A stretch of DNA of 17,402 bases from Methylococcaceae bacterium (GCA_947506075.1 CANNNN010000011.1:1-17402); one strand, 5' to 3'; shown: positions 6,560-14,113, counted from the first letter of the stretch. Translations and numbers: made by a program. Notes: a model not told the origin generated them from the sequence alone.

Positions 6560-7294
6560 TTATGCTCTCCATATTAGCGTAGCCATACGCCCTGTTTGCT
6601 TATCCCTACGATAGGAATAAAAGCGTTCAGCTTCGGTGACAGTACAAAAACCACCGCCGTAAACTTTATTTATACCCAGCATAGCCAGGTCTATCCGGGC
6701 CAACTGATAAATATCTGCCAGCCACTTGCCGTTATGTTGCTGCTTAAAAGCCGTTATGAATGCCGTCGATTTATCCAGAAAAGCAGTCCGCACTTCTGCA
6801 CCGACTTCAAAGCATTCAGGCCCAATTGCAGGACCCAACCAAACCAGCACATCGGTATTTTTCATCGCAGTTATCGTATTGCCTATCACCCCTGCCAACA
6901 ATCCCCGCCAGCCGGCATGAATAGCTGCCACCTGACTTCCATCAGCAGTACAAACCAGTAACGGCAGACAGTCGGCCGTCATCACCGCACAGACAACCCC
7001 AGACTCAGAGGTATAACTGGCGTCAGCTTGTTGCAAGGCTTCATGTTTTAGCGCCTGCACGGCACGATTACTATGTACCTGATCCAACCAAACCGGACTG
7101 CCGGGCAACGCCAACGACGCTTTAATCAGCTGCCGGTTTTGCCTAACGCTGTCGACATCATCGCCGACATGCATGGCCGGATTAAGGCTCGCGTAAGCGC
7201 CGCAACTAAACCCGCCATTACGCAACGTAGTCGCCGCATGTACATTAGCGGGCGCAGGCCAATCGGGGGTCAGCCAATGTTTAGCTCCGCTCAT
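6560..7294 (-). CDS. pgeF: Peptidoglycan editing factor / YfiH-family polyphenol oxidase-like protein
   Basis: A cytoplasmic 244-residue protein of the DUF152 (YfiH/LACC1) family. In E. coli, PgeF helps keep L-serine out of the peptidoglycan stem peptide; family members also have purine nucleoside activities, while the older laccase label is doubtful. The metal-site residues are in place: WLDQVHSN (His74), MTADCLPL (Cys109) and AAIHAGWRG (His126), followed by WLGPAIGPECFEVG. The start ATG 7294 lies inside the 3' end of rluD, a 14-base overlap, implying translational coupling. The order rluD-pgeF matches enterobacteria. Its end carries the ribosome-binding site for the ZIP gene. Confidence 0.94.
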   Translation of the reverse strand: MSGAKHWLTPDWPAPANVHAATTLRNGGFSCGAYASLNPAMHVGDDVDSVRQNRQLIKASLALPGSPVWLDQVHSNRAVQALKHEALQQADASYTSESGVVCAVMTADCLPLLVCTADGSQVAAIHAGWRGLLAGVIGNTITAMKNTDVLVWLGPAIGPECFEVGAEVRTAFLDKSTAFITAFKQQHNGKWLADIYQLARIDLAMLGINKVYGGGFCTVTEAERFYSYRRDKQTGRMATLIWRA

Positions 7295-8225
7295 TTTCAG
7301 CCAATGCCGCCAGCAATCGAATCATATCATCAGGCATGGCTTGCTCCCATTCGCAATATTCATCGGTAACAGGATGCTGCAAACCCAATCTTGCCGCATG
7401 CAGGGCCTGCCGTTTAAAGCTGCGCAATTCTTTTTCCAGTTGTTCGCTGCAATCTGCCGGCATTTGAAAGCGCCCGCCATAGACCTGATCGCCCAACAAC
7501 GGAAAGCGGATATGTGCCATATGTACCCTGATCTGATGGGTGCGACCGGTTTCCAGCTTAACCTGGACCAGCGTATGCCGGGTAAAGCGCTGACCGACCC
7601 GGTAATGGGTCACCGCAGATTTACCATTCTCCCGGACTGCATAGCGTTTACGGTCGGTAGGATGCCTGCCGATAGGCTCATCCACCGTGCCCCCTGCGGT
7701 CATCCGACCTCGGGCAATGGCCTGATATTCACGGGTAATTGCCCGGTCTTGAAGTTGCTGGGTCAGACTATTATGGGCTTGCAGGGTTTTTGCAATCATC
7801 AATAACCCGCTGGTGTCCTTGTCTAGCCGATGTACTATGCCTGCCCTGGGCAAGGTTTCCAGATGATTATCATGATTTAGCAGCGCGTTTAACAAGGTAC
7901 CGTTCCAGTTTCCTACTGCCGGATGCACGACCAAGCCGGCCGGTTTATTGACAATTAACAGACTTTCATCTTCAAAGATAATGTCCAGCGGGATAGGTTC
8001 CGGCTCCGCGAGCACCACTATTTCCGCCTCTGCATCCAGGTCTATCGTTTCACCTCCGACCAGTTTGTCTTTGGGCTTAAGCGTCAGGCCATTGACCTGT
8101 ACCCGCCCGGATTTAACCCAGGTTTGCAATTTACTGCGCGAATAGTCTGCAAACAGTTCCGCAAGCACCTGATCCAAGCGCATGCCCGCCATTTCGTATG
8201 GCACTTCTTCCGTCAATCTTGTCAT
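7281..8225 (-). CDS. rluD: 23S rRNA pseudouridine(1911/1915/1917) synthase
   Basis: Converts three uridines of 23S rRNA helix 69 to pseudouridine, supporting late 50S assembly. The 314 residues show an N-terminal S4 RNA-binding domain (MRLDQVLAELFADYSRSKLQ at 15-34, then SGRVQVNG) and an RluA-type catalytic domain. The signature GIVHRLDKDTSGLL carries the catalytic aspartate at 135. LETGRTHQIRVHMAHI and FPLLGDQVYGG are also standard. RluD is preferred over RluC because of the divergent bamD and the downstream pgeF, the same neighbourhood as in E. coli. The start ATG 8225 follows a weak AGAAGA ribosome-binding site. It is first gene of the minus-strand rluD-pgeF-zip cluster. Confidence 0.95.
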   Translation of the reverse strand: MTRLTEEVPYEMAGMRLDQVLAELFADYSRSKLQTWVKSGRVQVNGLTLKPKDKLVGGETIDLDAEAEIVVLAEPEPIPLDIIFEDESLLIVNKPAGLVVHPAVGNWNGTLLNALLNHDNHLETLPRAGIVHRLDKDTSGLLMIAKTLQAHNSLTQQLQDRAITREYQAIARGRMTAGGTVDEPIGRHPTDRKRYAVRENGKSAVTHYRVGQRFTRHTLVQVKLETGRTHQIRVHMAHIRFPLLGDQVYGGRFQMPADCSEQLEKELRSFKRQALHAARLGLQHPVTDEYCEWEQAMPDDMIRLLAALAENERS

Positions 8226-8318
8226 AACAAGTTCTTCTGATTAACCCATTGTTAAGTTATACTCGCAGGATACTCAAGCCTCTCAAGTATCGCTAAATTT
8301 CCGGCGAGAAAAACCCCT

Positions 8319-8324
8319 TATAAT
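8319..8324 (+). promoter_or_regulatory. Candidate -10 box for bamD
   Basis: A consensus TATAAT lies 19 bases before the bamD ATG in the divergent rluD-bamD region. No good -35 is found 16-18 bases upstream, so the promoter may rely on activation or an extended element. The short distance implies a very short leader. Confidence 0.4.
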
Positions 8325-8343
8325 ACAGCGTGTCGTTAGCACT

Positions 8344-9183
8344 ATGCGATTAATTTTATTTAAATTTTTATTTATCTGTTGTTTAAGCCTATCACTTCAA
8401 GGCTGCGAAACGCTTAAAAGCCTCGGTTCGAGTGATTCCGATACTAGCGATGAATATGCCGATTGGAATGCCGAAAAGTTTCGCGGTCAGGCCAAAACTG
8501 CGCTGGACAGTGGCAATTACGACAAGGCCATCAAACTTTATGAAGCGCTGGAATCCCGCTATCCTTTTGGCGATGAATCCGCTCAAACCCAGTTAGATAT
8601 CGCTTACGCTTATTTCAAAAATGCTGACCCTGAAGCCGCAATCGCTGCCGCCGACCGCTTCATTAAAATCAATCCGCGCAGTTCCAGCGTCGACTATGCC
8701 TACTATTTAAAAGGTCTGGTCAATTACAATCGCGGCATAGGCTTTATCGACCGTTTCCTGCCCACCGACACCTCACAACGTGACCCAGGGACTGCGCGTG
8801 ATGCTTATGATAATTTTGCCGAACTGATCCGCAGATTCCCGACCAGTAAATATGTAGCCGATGCTACGCAACGCATGATTGCGCTAAAAGACAATCTGGC
8901 TATGCACGAAGTCCATGTCGCCCGTTTTTACATGAAACGCAAGGCTTATGTTGCAGCGATCAACAGGGCGTCTACCGTCATAGACAAATACCAGCGCACG
9001 CCTGCTGTTCCTTTTGCGCTGCAAATCATGCAGGACGCATACACCCAGCTTGAACTGCCGGATCTTGCCAAAGATACCACCCGAATCTATGAGCTCAACT
9101 ACCCGAATGGCCCGCCGGTACCCGAACATAAAGACTCCACCTTTTCACACAAGGTTTGGGATTTTATCGGTTTGGAAAAATAG
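8344..9183 (+). CDS. bamD: Outer membrane protein assembly factor BamD
   Basis: An essential lipoprotein of the BAM complex, anchored in the inner leaflet of the outer membrane, that works with BamA to insert beta-barrel proteins. The N-terminal signal ends in a lipobox, LSLQGC, with lipidated Cys21. A short acidic Ser/Asp linker follows, then a TPR superhelix: AKTALDSGNYDKAIKLYEAL (about 51-70), ESAQTQLDIAYAYFK, YYLKGLVNYNRG, and a later YVAAINRASTVIDKYQ repeat. The family motif FIDRFLPTDTSQRDPGTA is present. The 279-residue length is near normal, with a C-terminal tail (VPEHKDSTFSHKVWDFIGLE) a little longer than E. coli BamD. It is divergent from rluD as in E. coli. Its TAG stop is also the first three bases of an inverted-repeat element, so the element abuts or formed the end of the gene. 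Confidence 0.96.
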   Translation: MRLILFKFLFICCLSLSLQGCETLKSLGSSDSDTSDEYADWNAEKFRGQAKTALDSGNYDKAIKLYEALESRYPFGDESAQTQLDIAYAYFKNADPEAAIAAADRFIKINPRSSSVDYAYYLKGLVNYNRGIGFIDRFLPTDTSQRDPGTARDAYDNFAELIRRFPTSKYVADATQRMIALKDNLAMHEVHVARFYMKRKAYVAAINRASTVIDKYQRTPAVPFALQIMQDAYTQLELPDLAKDTTRIYELNYPNGPPVPEHKDSTFSHKVWDFIGLEK

Positions 9184-9330
9184 AACACGGATAACGCGGA
9201 TTAGACTGATAGACCCGGATAAAACGAAGTTTTTTTGGCTATCATTTTAGACCGGAACAGGAAATTTTTTAAGCTACATACAAACCTGCTTTCAATTTAA
9301 ATCCGTCTAATCTGCGTCATCCGAGTTCTA
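9181..9330. repeat. 150-base element with 26-base terminal inverted repeats (MITE-like)
   Basis: The left end 9181-9206 and right end 9305-9330 are inverted copies matching at 23 of 26 positions, starting TAGAACACGGATAACGCGGA and, on the other strand, TAGAACTCGGATGACGCAGA. The roughly 98-base interior has no ORF of note and is AT-rich, with a T-run at 9230-9236. The ends themselves are near-identical 13-base units (ACGGATAACGCGGATTAGAC style) repeated again just inside the left arm. A related, more degenerate copy lies at 1571-1660. It fills the bamD-priA convergent gap, starting exactly at the bamD stop. Without a transposase it would be a non-autonomous element; no clear target duplication was seen. 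Confidence 0.7.
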
Positions 9331-9355
9331 TTATCAAGCTAGCAACTGTGCCGCA

Positions 9356-11584
9356 TCAATACAAATCCACAGGATCAACATCCAGCGACCAGCGCACTTT
9401 TTTTACCTGTTTTAGCTTTTCAATTTGCGGCATCAGCGCATCAAGCAACGCATGCAACTCAGGTCGTCTGCTGCTCTGAAACAGCAATTGATAGCGGTAA
9501 AACCCCGCACGCCTGGCCATCGGCGCAGCAACAGGACCCAAAATATGGGTATGACCCTTACTCAACTCCCGCGCCAACTGGGCAACGGCCTCCAGAAACA
9601 ACCTCGGCATTTCGGCGTCCATGGCCTGCACCCTTAATAAGGCCTGATAACTGAAGGGCGGCAATGACGCTTCTTTGCGCTCCGCCAACGCAGTCCTGGC
9701 AAAACTGCTATATCCCTGCGCAATCAGTGTTGTTAATAACGGATGATCTGGCTGTCGGGTTTGCATGATGACTCTGCCGGGTTTGTCTGCCCGCCCAGCG
9801 CGACCTGAAACCTGCACTATCATTTGCGCTAGTTTCTCAGGGGCATGAAAATCAATGCTGAACAAACCGCTGTCGACATCGAGTATCGCGACCAACGTCA
9901 CATTGGGAAAGTGATGGCCTTTAGCCAACATTTGAGTACCCAGAATAATATCCACTGCACCCTGATTGATTTGCTGTAAATAATTTTCCAGTGAACCTTT
10001 GCGCTGCGTGGAATCACGGTCCAGACGAACAATCTTTTTTTCGGGGAAAATTTCTGCCAGCACTTTCTCCACCCGCTCGGTACCTAGGCCCAGCGCAGTC
10101 AATTCCTCCGCTTTACAGGCGGGACACTGTTTGATCAAACGCTGCTCGTGCCCACAATGATGGCAGCGCAACAAGCCTTCATCATAATGAATCACCAGAT
10201 TGGCATCGCAATGCCCGCAACGCGCTACCCAACCGCAACCATGACAGATCAACGTGGGTGCAAAACCGCGCCGGTTTAAAAACAATAAGACCTGCTCATT
10301 TTTTGCCAAGGTTCTGCGTATATCCGCAAGCAGAAATTCAGACAAACCCTCCTGCATTTTTTTGTTTCTAATATCCAACAGCTGCAAAACCGGCTCCATT
10401 GCATTCCCTGCCCTATCCGGCAAATGCAGCAAGCGGTAACGTTTTTTATCGACGTTATGCAGACTTTCCAGCGCCGGCGTTGCCGAACCCAGCAAAACCG
10501 GAATAGCTAACTGTTTACCGCGCACCACGGCGACATCGCGGGCGGAAAAACGAAAGCCTTCCTGTTGCTTGAATGAAGCATCATGCTCTTCATCGAGGAT
10601 AATAAGGCCGGGATTTTTTATCGGCGTAAACAGCGCGGATCTTGTACCCAATAAGATCGCACATTCACCCCGCTGCATGCCAAGCCAAGCCGTCGCCCGC
10701 TGCCGGTCGGTCAATTTGGAATGGGAAATCGCAAGATTTACGTTAAACCGTTGCCTGAATCGTTGCTCTAGCTGGGGTGTCAGGGTGATTTCAGGCAACA
10801 ACACCAAAACCTGCTGCCCCCGTTCCAATACGGCACGAATAATCTGCATATACACTTCAGTCTTGCCGCTGCCGGTCACGCCCTCCAGCAAGAAAACGCC
10901 AAACTGGCCGAGACTGTCGCATACCGAATCAATCGCAGCTTGCTGCTGCAGATTGCAGATCAAGGCATTGTTCTTAGTGACGGATAGCCTGGCTTGCACC
11001 TTGAATTCTGATGGCGCAAGCTGGAGCAAAGCTTTGTCCAGTAAATGCTTTACCGAAGGCCGCCAGTTTTTATTCCATGCTGATAATTCCGTTTCGGACC
11101 AGCTAGTTGGATGTGCCTGAAAATTTTCCAGCACGCTTTGTTGTTTGGGCGCACGCGTCAATAGCTCGCTATCCATAGCCTTGCCCGACTCCGTCAATAC
11201 ATAACGTTTTTCTGTTTGAATAACGGCGGCTTTTCCCTTACGCAGCGCTACCGGAAATGCAGCGCTAAACACTTCGCCTAACGGATGATGATAATAACGA
11301 CTGGCCCAATGCAGCAACGCGAGGTCTTTTGTTGATAATAACGGCTTTTCATCGAGTATTCGTTCTACGCGTTTTAATTTAGCACTATCAATATCGCTAT
11401 GCTGAACGCATTCGACCAAAAAGGCGATTTTATTAGTCTTGCCAAAAGGTACTTCCAGCCGTATGCCCGGCTTGATCTTGCTAGTCTCGAACTGTTCTGG
11501 GGCGAGGTAATCAAAGAGTCGATTAACAGGGATCGCAATGGCAACCCTAAAAATCAGTTCACTTCCACATTGCAACTTGACCAT
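9356..11584 (-). CDS. priA: Primosomal replication protein N', PriA helicase
   Basis: A 3'-to-5' superfamily 2 DNA helicase that recognises abandoned forks and D-loops and reloads the replisome. The 742 residues have the normal layout: an N-terminal 3'-end-binding domain (VAIAIPVNRLFDYLAP at 14-29), Walker A GVTGSGKT at 235-242, DEEH box at 331-334, and LLGSATPALESL at 365-376. Eight cysteines between 447 and 490 (CHGC, CGHC, CHHC, CPAC) form the two-zinc insertion. Motifs V and VI follow as ILGTQMLAKGHHFPNVTLV and QVSGRAGRADKPG. It ends with the usual WSLDVDPVDLY-type C-terminus. ATG 11584 has no visible ribosome-binding site; the family start is usually close to RVAIAIPV, so the true start may be a few codons downstream. 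The upstream region carries DnaA-box-like sites. It converges on bamD. Confidence 0.96.
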   Translation of the reverse strand: MVKLQCGSELIFRVAIAIPVNRLFDYLAPEQFETSKIKPGIRLEVPFGKTNKIAFLVECVQHSDIDSAKLKRVERILDEKPLLSTKDLALLHWASRYYHHPLGEVFSAAFPVALRKGKAAVIQTEKRYVLTESGKAMDSELLTRAPKQQSVLENFQAHPTSWSETELSAWNKNWRPSVKHLLDKALLQLAPSEFKVQARLSVTKNNALICNLQQQAAIDSVCDSLGQFGVFLLEGVTGSGKTEVYMQIIRAVLERGQQVLVLLPEITLTPQLEQRFRQRFNVNLAISHSKLTDRQRATAWLGMQRGECAILLGTRSALFTPIKNPGLIILDEEHDASFKQQEGFRFSARDVAVVRGKQLAIPVLLGSATPALESLHNVDKKRYRLLHLPDRAGNAMEPVLQLLDIRNKKMQEGLSEFLLADIRRTLAKNEQVLLFLNRRGFAPTLICHGCGWVARCGHCDANLVIHYDEGLLRCHHCGHEQRLIKQCPACKAEELTALGLGTERVEKVLAEIFPEKKIVRLDRDSTQRKGSLENYLQQINQGAVDIILGTQMLAKGHHFPNVTLVAILDVDSGLFSIDFHAPEKLAQMIVQVSGRAGRADKPGRVIMQTRQPDHPLLTTLIAQGYSSFARTALAERKEASLPPFSYQALLRVQAMDAEMPRLFLEAVAQLARELSKGHTHILGPVAAPMARRAGFYRYQLLFQSSRRPELHALLDALMPQIEKLKQVKKVRWSLDVDPVDLY

Positions 11585-11645
11585 GGTGCTTGAATTATTT
11601 TTGATGTGCTAAGGCTAAGTCACTGTGCGGCTTGGGCTATCAGAG

Positions 11646-11680
11646 TTACCCACAGATACTGTGGATAACTCTGTGGAAAA
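11646..11680. promoter_or_regulatory. Cluster of three DnaA-box-like 9-mers upstream of priA
   Basis: Within 35 bases are TTACCCACA (11646-11654, plus; one mismatch to TTATCCACA), TGTGGATAA (11660-11668, an exact DnaA box on the minus strand), and TGTGGAAAA (11672-11680, minus strand TTTTCCACA, one mismatch). The first two form an interrupted palindrome, CCCACAG ata CTGTGGA, extended outward to GTTA/TAAC. They lie 62-96 bases before the priA start, in a 292-base intergenic stretch (11585-11876) that is AT-rich beyond 11690 and has no gene. A fourth, weak TTGCCCACA sits at 11859-11867. DnaA control of priA is a reasonable inference. An alternative is binding by another protein that favours the palindrome. 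Confidence 0.5.
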
Positions 11681-11876
11681 ATGATTCTTAGCCATCCTTA
11701 CTAGCGGTTTTTATTACAGTTTTGTTACATTACCTACATTTAAGACCGCAATAACTTTATCATTATTTTCAGACAGTTATTAAACAATAGTTAGCGGAAA
11801 AAACTTGGCGTGCTTACTTACGGTTTCAACTTTAAGCTGATGCACTTAACTACGTACCTGTGGGCAAACCATTTAT

Positions 11877-12683
11877 TTACTGAGGCTTGATAAATTTAAT
11901 CGTCATCCGATCGCTTTCACCGATAGCCTCATATTGCTTTCTGTTTTTATCCTTGGATCTTAAAGCCGGCGGCAAAGCCCAGACCCCATCGGGGTAATCT
12001 TTGGTATCCCTCTTATTGGCGTTGATTTCGGATTTATCCAGAAACTCAAACCCGGCATTTCTTGCCAACGCAATCACATAATCCTCACTGACGTAGCCTG
12101 ATGCAGCCTGGGTATCCTGATGTTTTGAAACTGAATTTCTATGCTCCACGACACCTAAAATACCTCCGGGCTTTAATGCCTTATACATCGCATTAAAAAC
12201 CGCTGCAGCCTGGTCATTTTTCATCCAGTTATGCACATTACGAAACGTTAAAATTCGGTCAGCCGACGCCTCCGGAGCTATCTGTACGAGCTCTGGCGGC
12301 TGCAAGACCGTTAGCTGAACCTTGCCGTAAACTTTGGGCTGCCCTTCCATCTTTTTAACAAATTCGAGCTGATTTTTTTTGAAATATGTCTGTTCTGATT
12401 CGGCTGAATAATGCGCCGCATAGAGCTTGCCGTGATCTTTTAAATAGGGCGCAAGAATTTCCGTATACCAGCCTTCACCCGGCCAGATTTCAACGACCGT
12501 CATATTATCCTTAACGTCAAAAAATTCCAGGGTTTGCTGTGGATGCCGATAGTCATCGCGATGCTTATGCTCTAGGGAGCGCTGCTTTCCGGCGATTATC
12601 TGCGCTAAAGAACTGCCCTTTTCTGTCGCCTGCGACGATGAAAAACTGCCTGCCAGCAACAGTGCTAATAAAATATGTTTCAT
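11877..12683 (-). CDS. Exported methyltransferase-like protein (COG4798 type)
   Basis: A 268-residue protein with a clear signal peptide (KHILLALLLAGSFSSSQA, cleavage near residue 19) followed by a class I methyltransferase-like Rossmann fold. Motif I is the unusual VVEIWPGEGWYTEILAP at 63-79, preceded by YRHPQQTLEFFDVK; LTFRNVHNWM and ALKPGGILGVVEHR correspond to the later core strands. This combination marks a family of predicted methyltransferases with secretion signals whose substrate is unknown. SAM is not known to be available in the periplasm, so catalysis there is puzzling; it may have become a binding protein. It lies 96 bases downstream of dsbB on the same strand and could share its transcript. 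The mature part has no cysteines that would need DsbB, so the pairing may be chance. Confidence 0.8.
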   Translation of the reverse strand: MKHILLALLLAGSFSSSQATEKGSSLAQIIAGKQRSLEHKHRDDYRHPQQTLEFFDVKDNMTVVEIWPGEGWYTEILAPYLKDHGKLYAAHYSAESEQTYFKKNQLEFVKKMEGQPKVYGKVQLTVLQPPELVQIAPEASADRILTFRNVHNWMKNDQAAAVFNAMYKALKPGGILGVVEHRNSVSKHQDTQAASGYVSEDYVIALARNAGFEFLDKSEINANKRDTKDYPDGVWALPPALRSKDKNRKQYEAIGESDRMTIKFIKPQ

Positions 12684-12779
12684 GATCTAAGCCAGTAAGT
12701 AATTTATTGCAGAAGAGATGTTGAAAGAGAAAGATGCTGATCTACAGAGAAAAAACAAAATCTCCGAAATAGTAATGCC

Positions 12780-13301
12780 CTAGCTATCCGTCCCTTTATA
12801 ATTCCAGATTTGCAGCAGGCTCAACGTTGCCAGCATTAAAAAAGCCAACAAGGTCCACGCGGGCATGCTGAAGCCTAATAGTGTCCAGTCCACTTTCGCA
12901 CAATCTCCAGTGCCGCTAAGCATTAATTTAACCGTTTCAAACAACGGAAAGTTTTGCAGCACATAGTCCAGACCGGGCCCACATTCCGGAACCTTGTCGG
13001 GCGGCAAATGCTGTATCCAGACATGTCGGGTTGAAATTGACGCTCCACACAGAGCCGTTACTGCACCCAAAATCCCATAAACAGTTACTCCGGTCTGCCC
13101 CGGATTGTGTATGCAGGCGCTTAAAAAAACCAAGCCGGTCAGCAAAATCGCAATACGCTGCGAAATACACAAAGGACAGGGATCCAGGCCGCCGACAAAT
13201 TGGAAATAAGCGCCCATAGCCAGCAGAAAAACACAACCCAAAAAACCCAGCAAGAACCAGATTCTCGAATTAAATTTTAACGATTTTAATAATTCCAACA
13301 T
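12780..13301 (-). CDS. dsbB: Disulfide bond formation protein B
   Basis: An inner-membrane quinone reductase that reoxidises periplasmic DsbA. Counting from the upstream ATG, the protein is 175 residues with four hydrophobic helices. The first periplasmic loop has LDPCPLCISQR with the redox pair Cys44-Cys47. The second loop has PECGPG (Cys109) and GTGDCAKVDW (Cys136), giving the complete set of four catalytic cysteines. I set the start at ATG 13301 rather than the in-frame ATG 13307: AAGG touches the upstream ATG directly, but stands 6 bases from the second. It follows the CBS-domain gene on the same strand with a 46-base gap and no terminator that I can see, so it may be the last-but-one gene of that transcript. 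dsbA is not in the window. Confidence 0.94.
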   Translation of the reverse strand: MLELLKSLKFNSRIWFLLGFLGCVFLLAMGAYFQFVGGLDPCPLCISQRIAILLTGLVFLSACIHNPGQTGVTVYGILGAVTALCGASISTRHVWIQHLPPDKVPECGPGLDYVLQNFPLFETVKLMLSGTGDCAKVDWTLLGFSMPAWTLLAFLMLATLSLLQIWNYKGTDS

Positions 13302-13347
13302 GGTCATCCTTTTTTAAAAGATTTATCAACGGGTTTTAAGTCTTGAT

Positions 13348-13758
13348 TTATTCACAAGTCTTGCACATACCATCCAGCACCAACGAGTTCGGACTGACTA
13401 TACCGATAACTTTATTATTCTCAATGACCGGCGCCCTAACCAAATTATAGTCGGCAAATAAACGTGAGCAATAGCGGATGTCCATATCGGGACGCACCGA
13501 TATCACCGGCTTACTCATGATTTCATAGACGTTGACCCGATCCGGCGCCCGGTCTTTAGCCAGCACATGGCGGGCAATGTCACCGGAATTAATCATACCG
13601 TATTCATCATCCTCATGGCGTTTATTCACGATAAGCACCGCCGTTTTAAGAGACTTCATCTTTTTCAGCGCATCGCCTATCGTGGCTATACCATCGATGG
13701 TGCCGAAGTCGGTTTTCATCACATCTTTAACTCGAATTACAACGCGTGGCGGTATCAT
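13348..13758 (-). CDS. Two-CBS-domain protein with C-terminal CxxC
   Basis: A 136-residue soluble protein made almost entirely of a Bateman pair. CBS1 spans about 8-75 (VKDVMKTDFGTIDGIATIGD, then VLIVNKRHEDDEYGMINSGD) and CBS2 about 77-130 (VYEIMSKPVISVRPDMDIRY, then APVIENNKVIGIVSPNSLV). Such pairs usually bind adenine nucleotides and act as energy or ligand sensors on a partner. The protein ends GMCKTCE, a CxxC two residues from the end, plus Cys97 in the second CBS domain; this could be a metal or thiol switch. It overlaps the PII-like gene by 4 bases (ATGA), so the two are translationally coupled. It has no catalytic domain and presumably regulates the membrane proteins of the operon. Confidence 0.9.
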   Translation of the reverse strand: MIPPRVVIRVKDVMKTDFGTIDGIATIGDALKKMKSLKTAVLIVNKRHEDDEYGMINSGDIARHVLAKDRAPDRVNVYEIMSKPVISVRPDMDIRYCSRLFADYNLVRAPVIENNKVIGIVSPNSLVLDGMCKTCE

Positions 13759-14105
13759 ATTTTATCCTCAATTTCCTGGGTTAATTGTTCTACCTGATGC
13801 ATAACGCCAACAGCATCTTCCACATCAATCTGAATGGCGATGCCGGTGCCAGGCTTGCTGTCAAATTCTGCAACCTTGGCGATAGTTTCCAGGATGTGCC
13901 GGCTAAGATGCTCTTCGACTAGAAACAGTAGCACATCGCGCTGAGTTTCCAGGGTCAGGCCAAAAAATGTTTTCGACTGCTTCAGTCCTTCACCGCGAGC
14001 ATTACTGACAACGGTTGCACCTTTAGCGCCGTTATTACGCGCGGTATCTAGCACCAGATCGGTTTTGTCATCTTCGACAAAGGCGATAATTAATTTGAAA
14101 TGCAT
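13755..14105 (-). CDS. PII-like (GlnB-fold) signalling protein
   Basis: A small protein with the ferredoxin-like PII fold: strand FKLIIAFVEDD, helix KTDLVLDTARNNG, strand GATVVSNARGEG, a second half with LLFLVEEHLSRHILETIAKV, and the B-loop-like segment SKPGTGIAIQIDVEDAVGV near the C-terminus. The region matching the T-loop (about 37-58 of the longer frame) is short and lacks the tyrosine that GlnD uridylylates, so it is not GlnB or GlnK but a PII-like protein. Such proteins often sit beside a transporter gene and bind nucleotides at subunit clefts. I place the start at ATG 14105 (MHFKLII), 6 bases after GAGG, rather than ATG 14117. That leaves 8 bases after the DUF1538 stop and gives 116 residues. 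It overlaps the CBS gene by 4 bases. Confidence 0.87.
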   Translation of the reverse strand: MHFKLIIAFVEDDKTDLVLDTARNNGAKGATVVSNARGEGLKQSKTFFGLTLETQRDVLLFLVEEHLSRHILETIAKVAEFDSKPGTGIAIQIDVEDAVGVMHQVEQLTQEIEDKI

Positions 14106-14113
14106 AGTAAGCC

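Noticed and set aside
9207..9304. Small gene inside the 150-base repeat element
   Set aside because: The interior has no credible start, ribosome-binding site or conserved product; it reads as AT-rich filler between the terminal repeats.
10569..11120. 183-codon plus-strand ORF inside priA
   Set aside because: Antisense shadow of the priA helicase core, including the Walker A region; no independent start signal or recognisable domain.
11585..11876. Chromosomal origin (oriC)
   Set aside because: Only one exact DnaA box and two near matches, with no 13-mer array that I can see and no dnaA, dnaN, mnmG or rpmH nearby. A regulatory site is the simpler reading.
13308..13347. Terminator between the CBS gene and dsbB
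   Set aside because: The AAAACCCGTT/T-rich stretch does not form a convincing stem, so co-transcription remains open.
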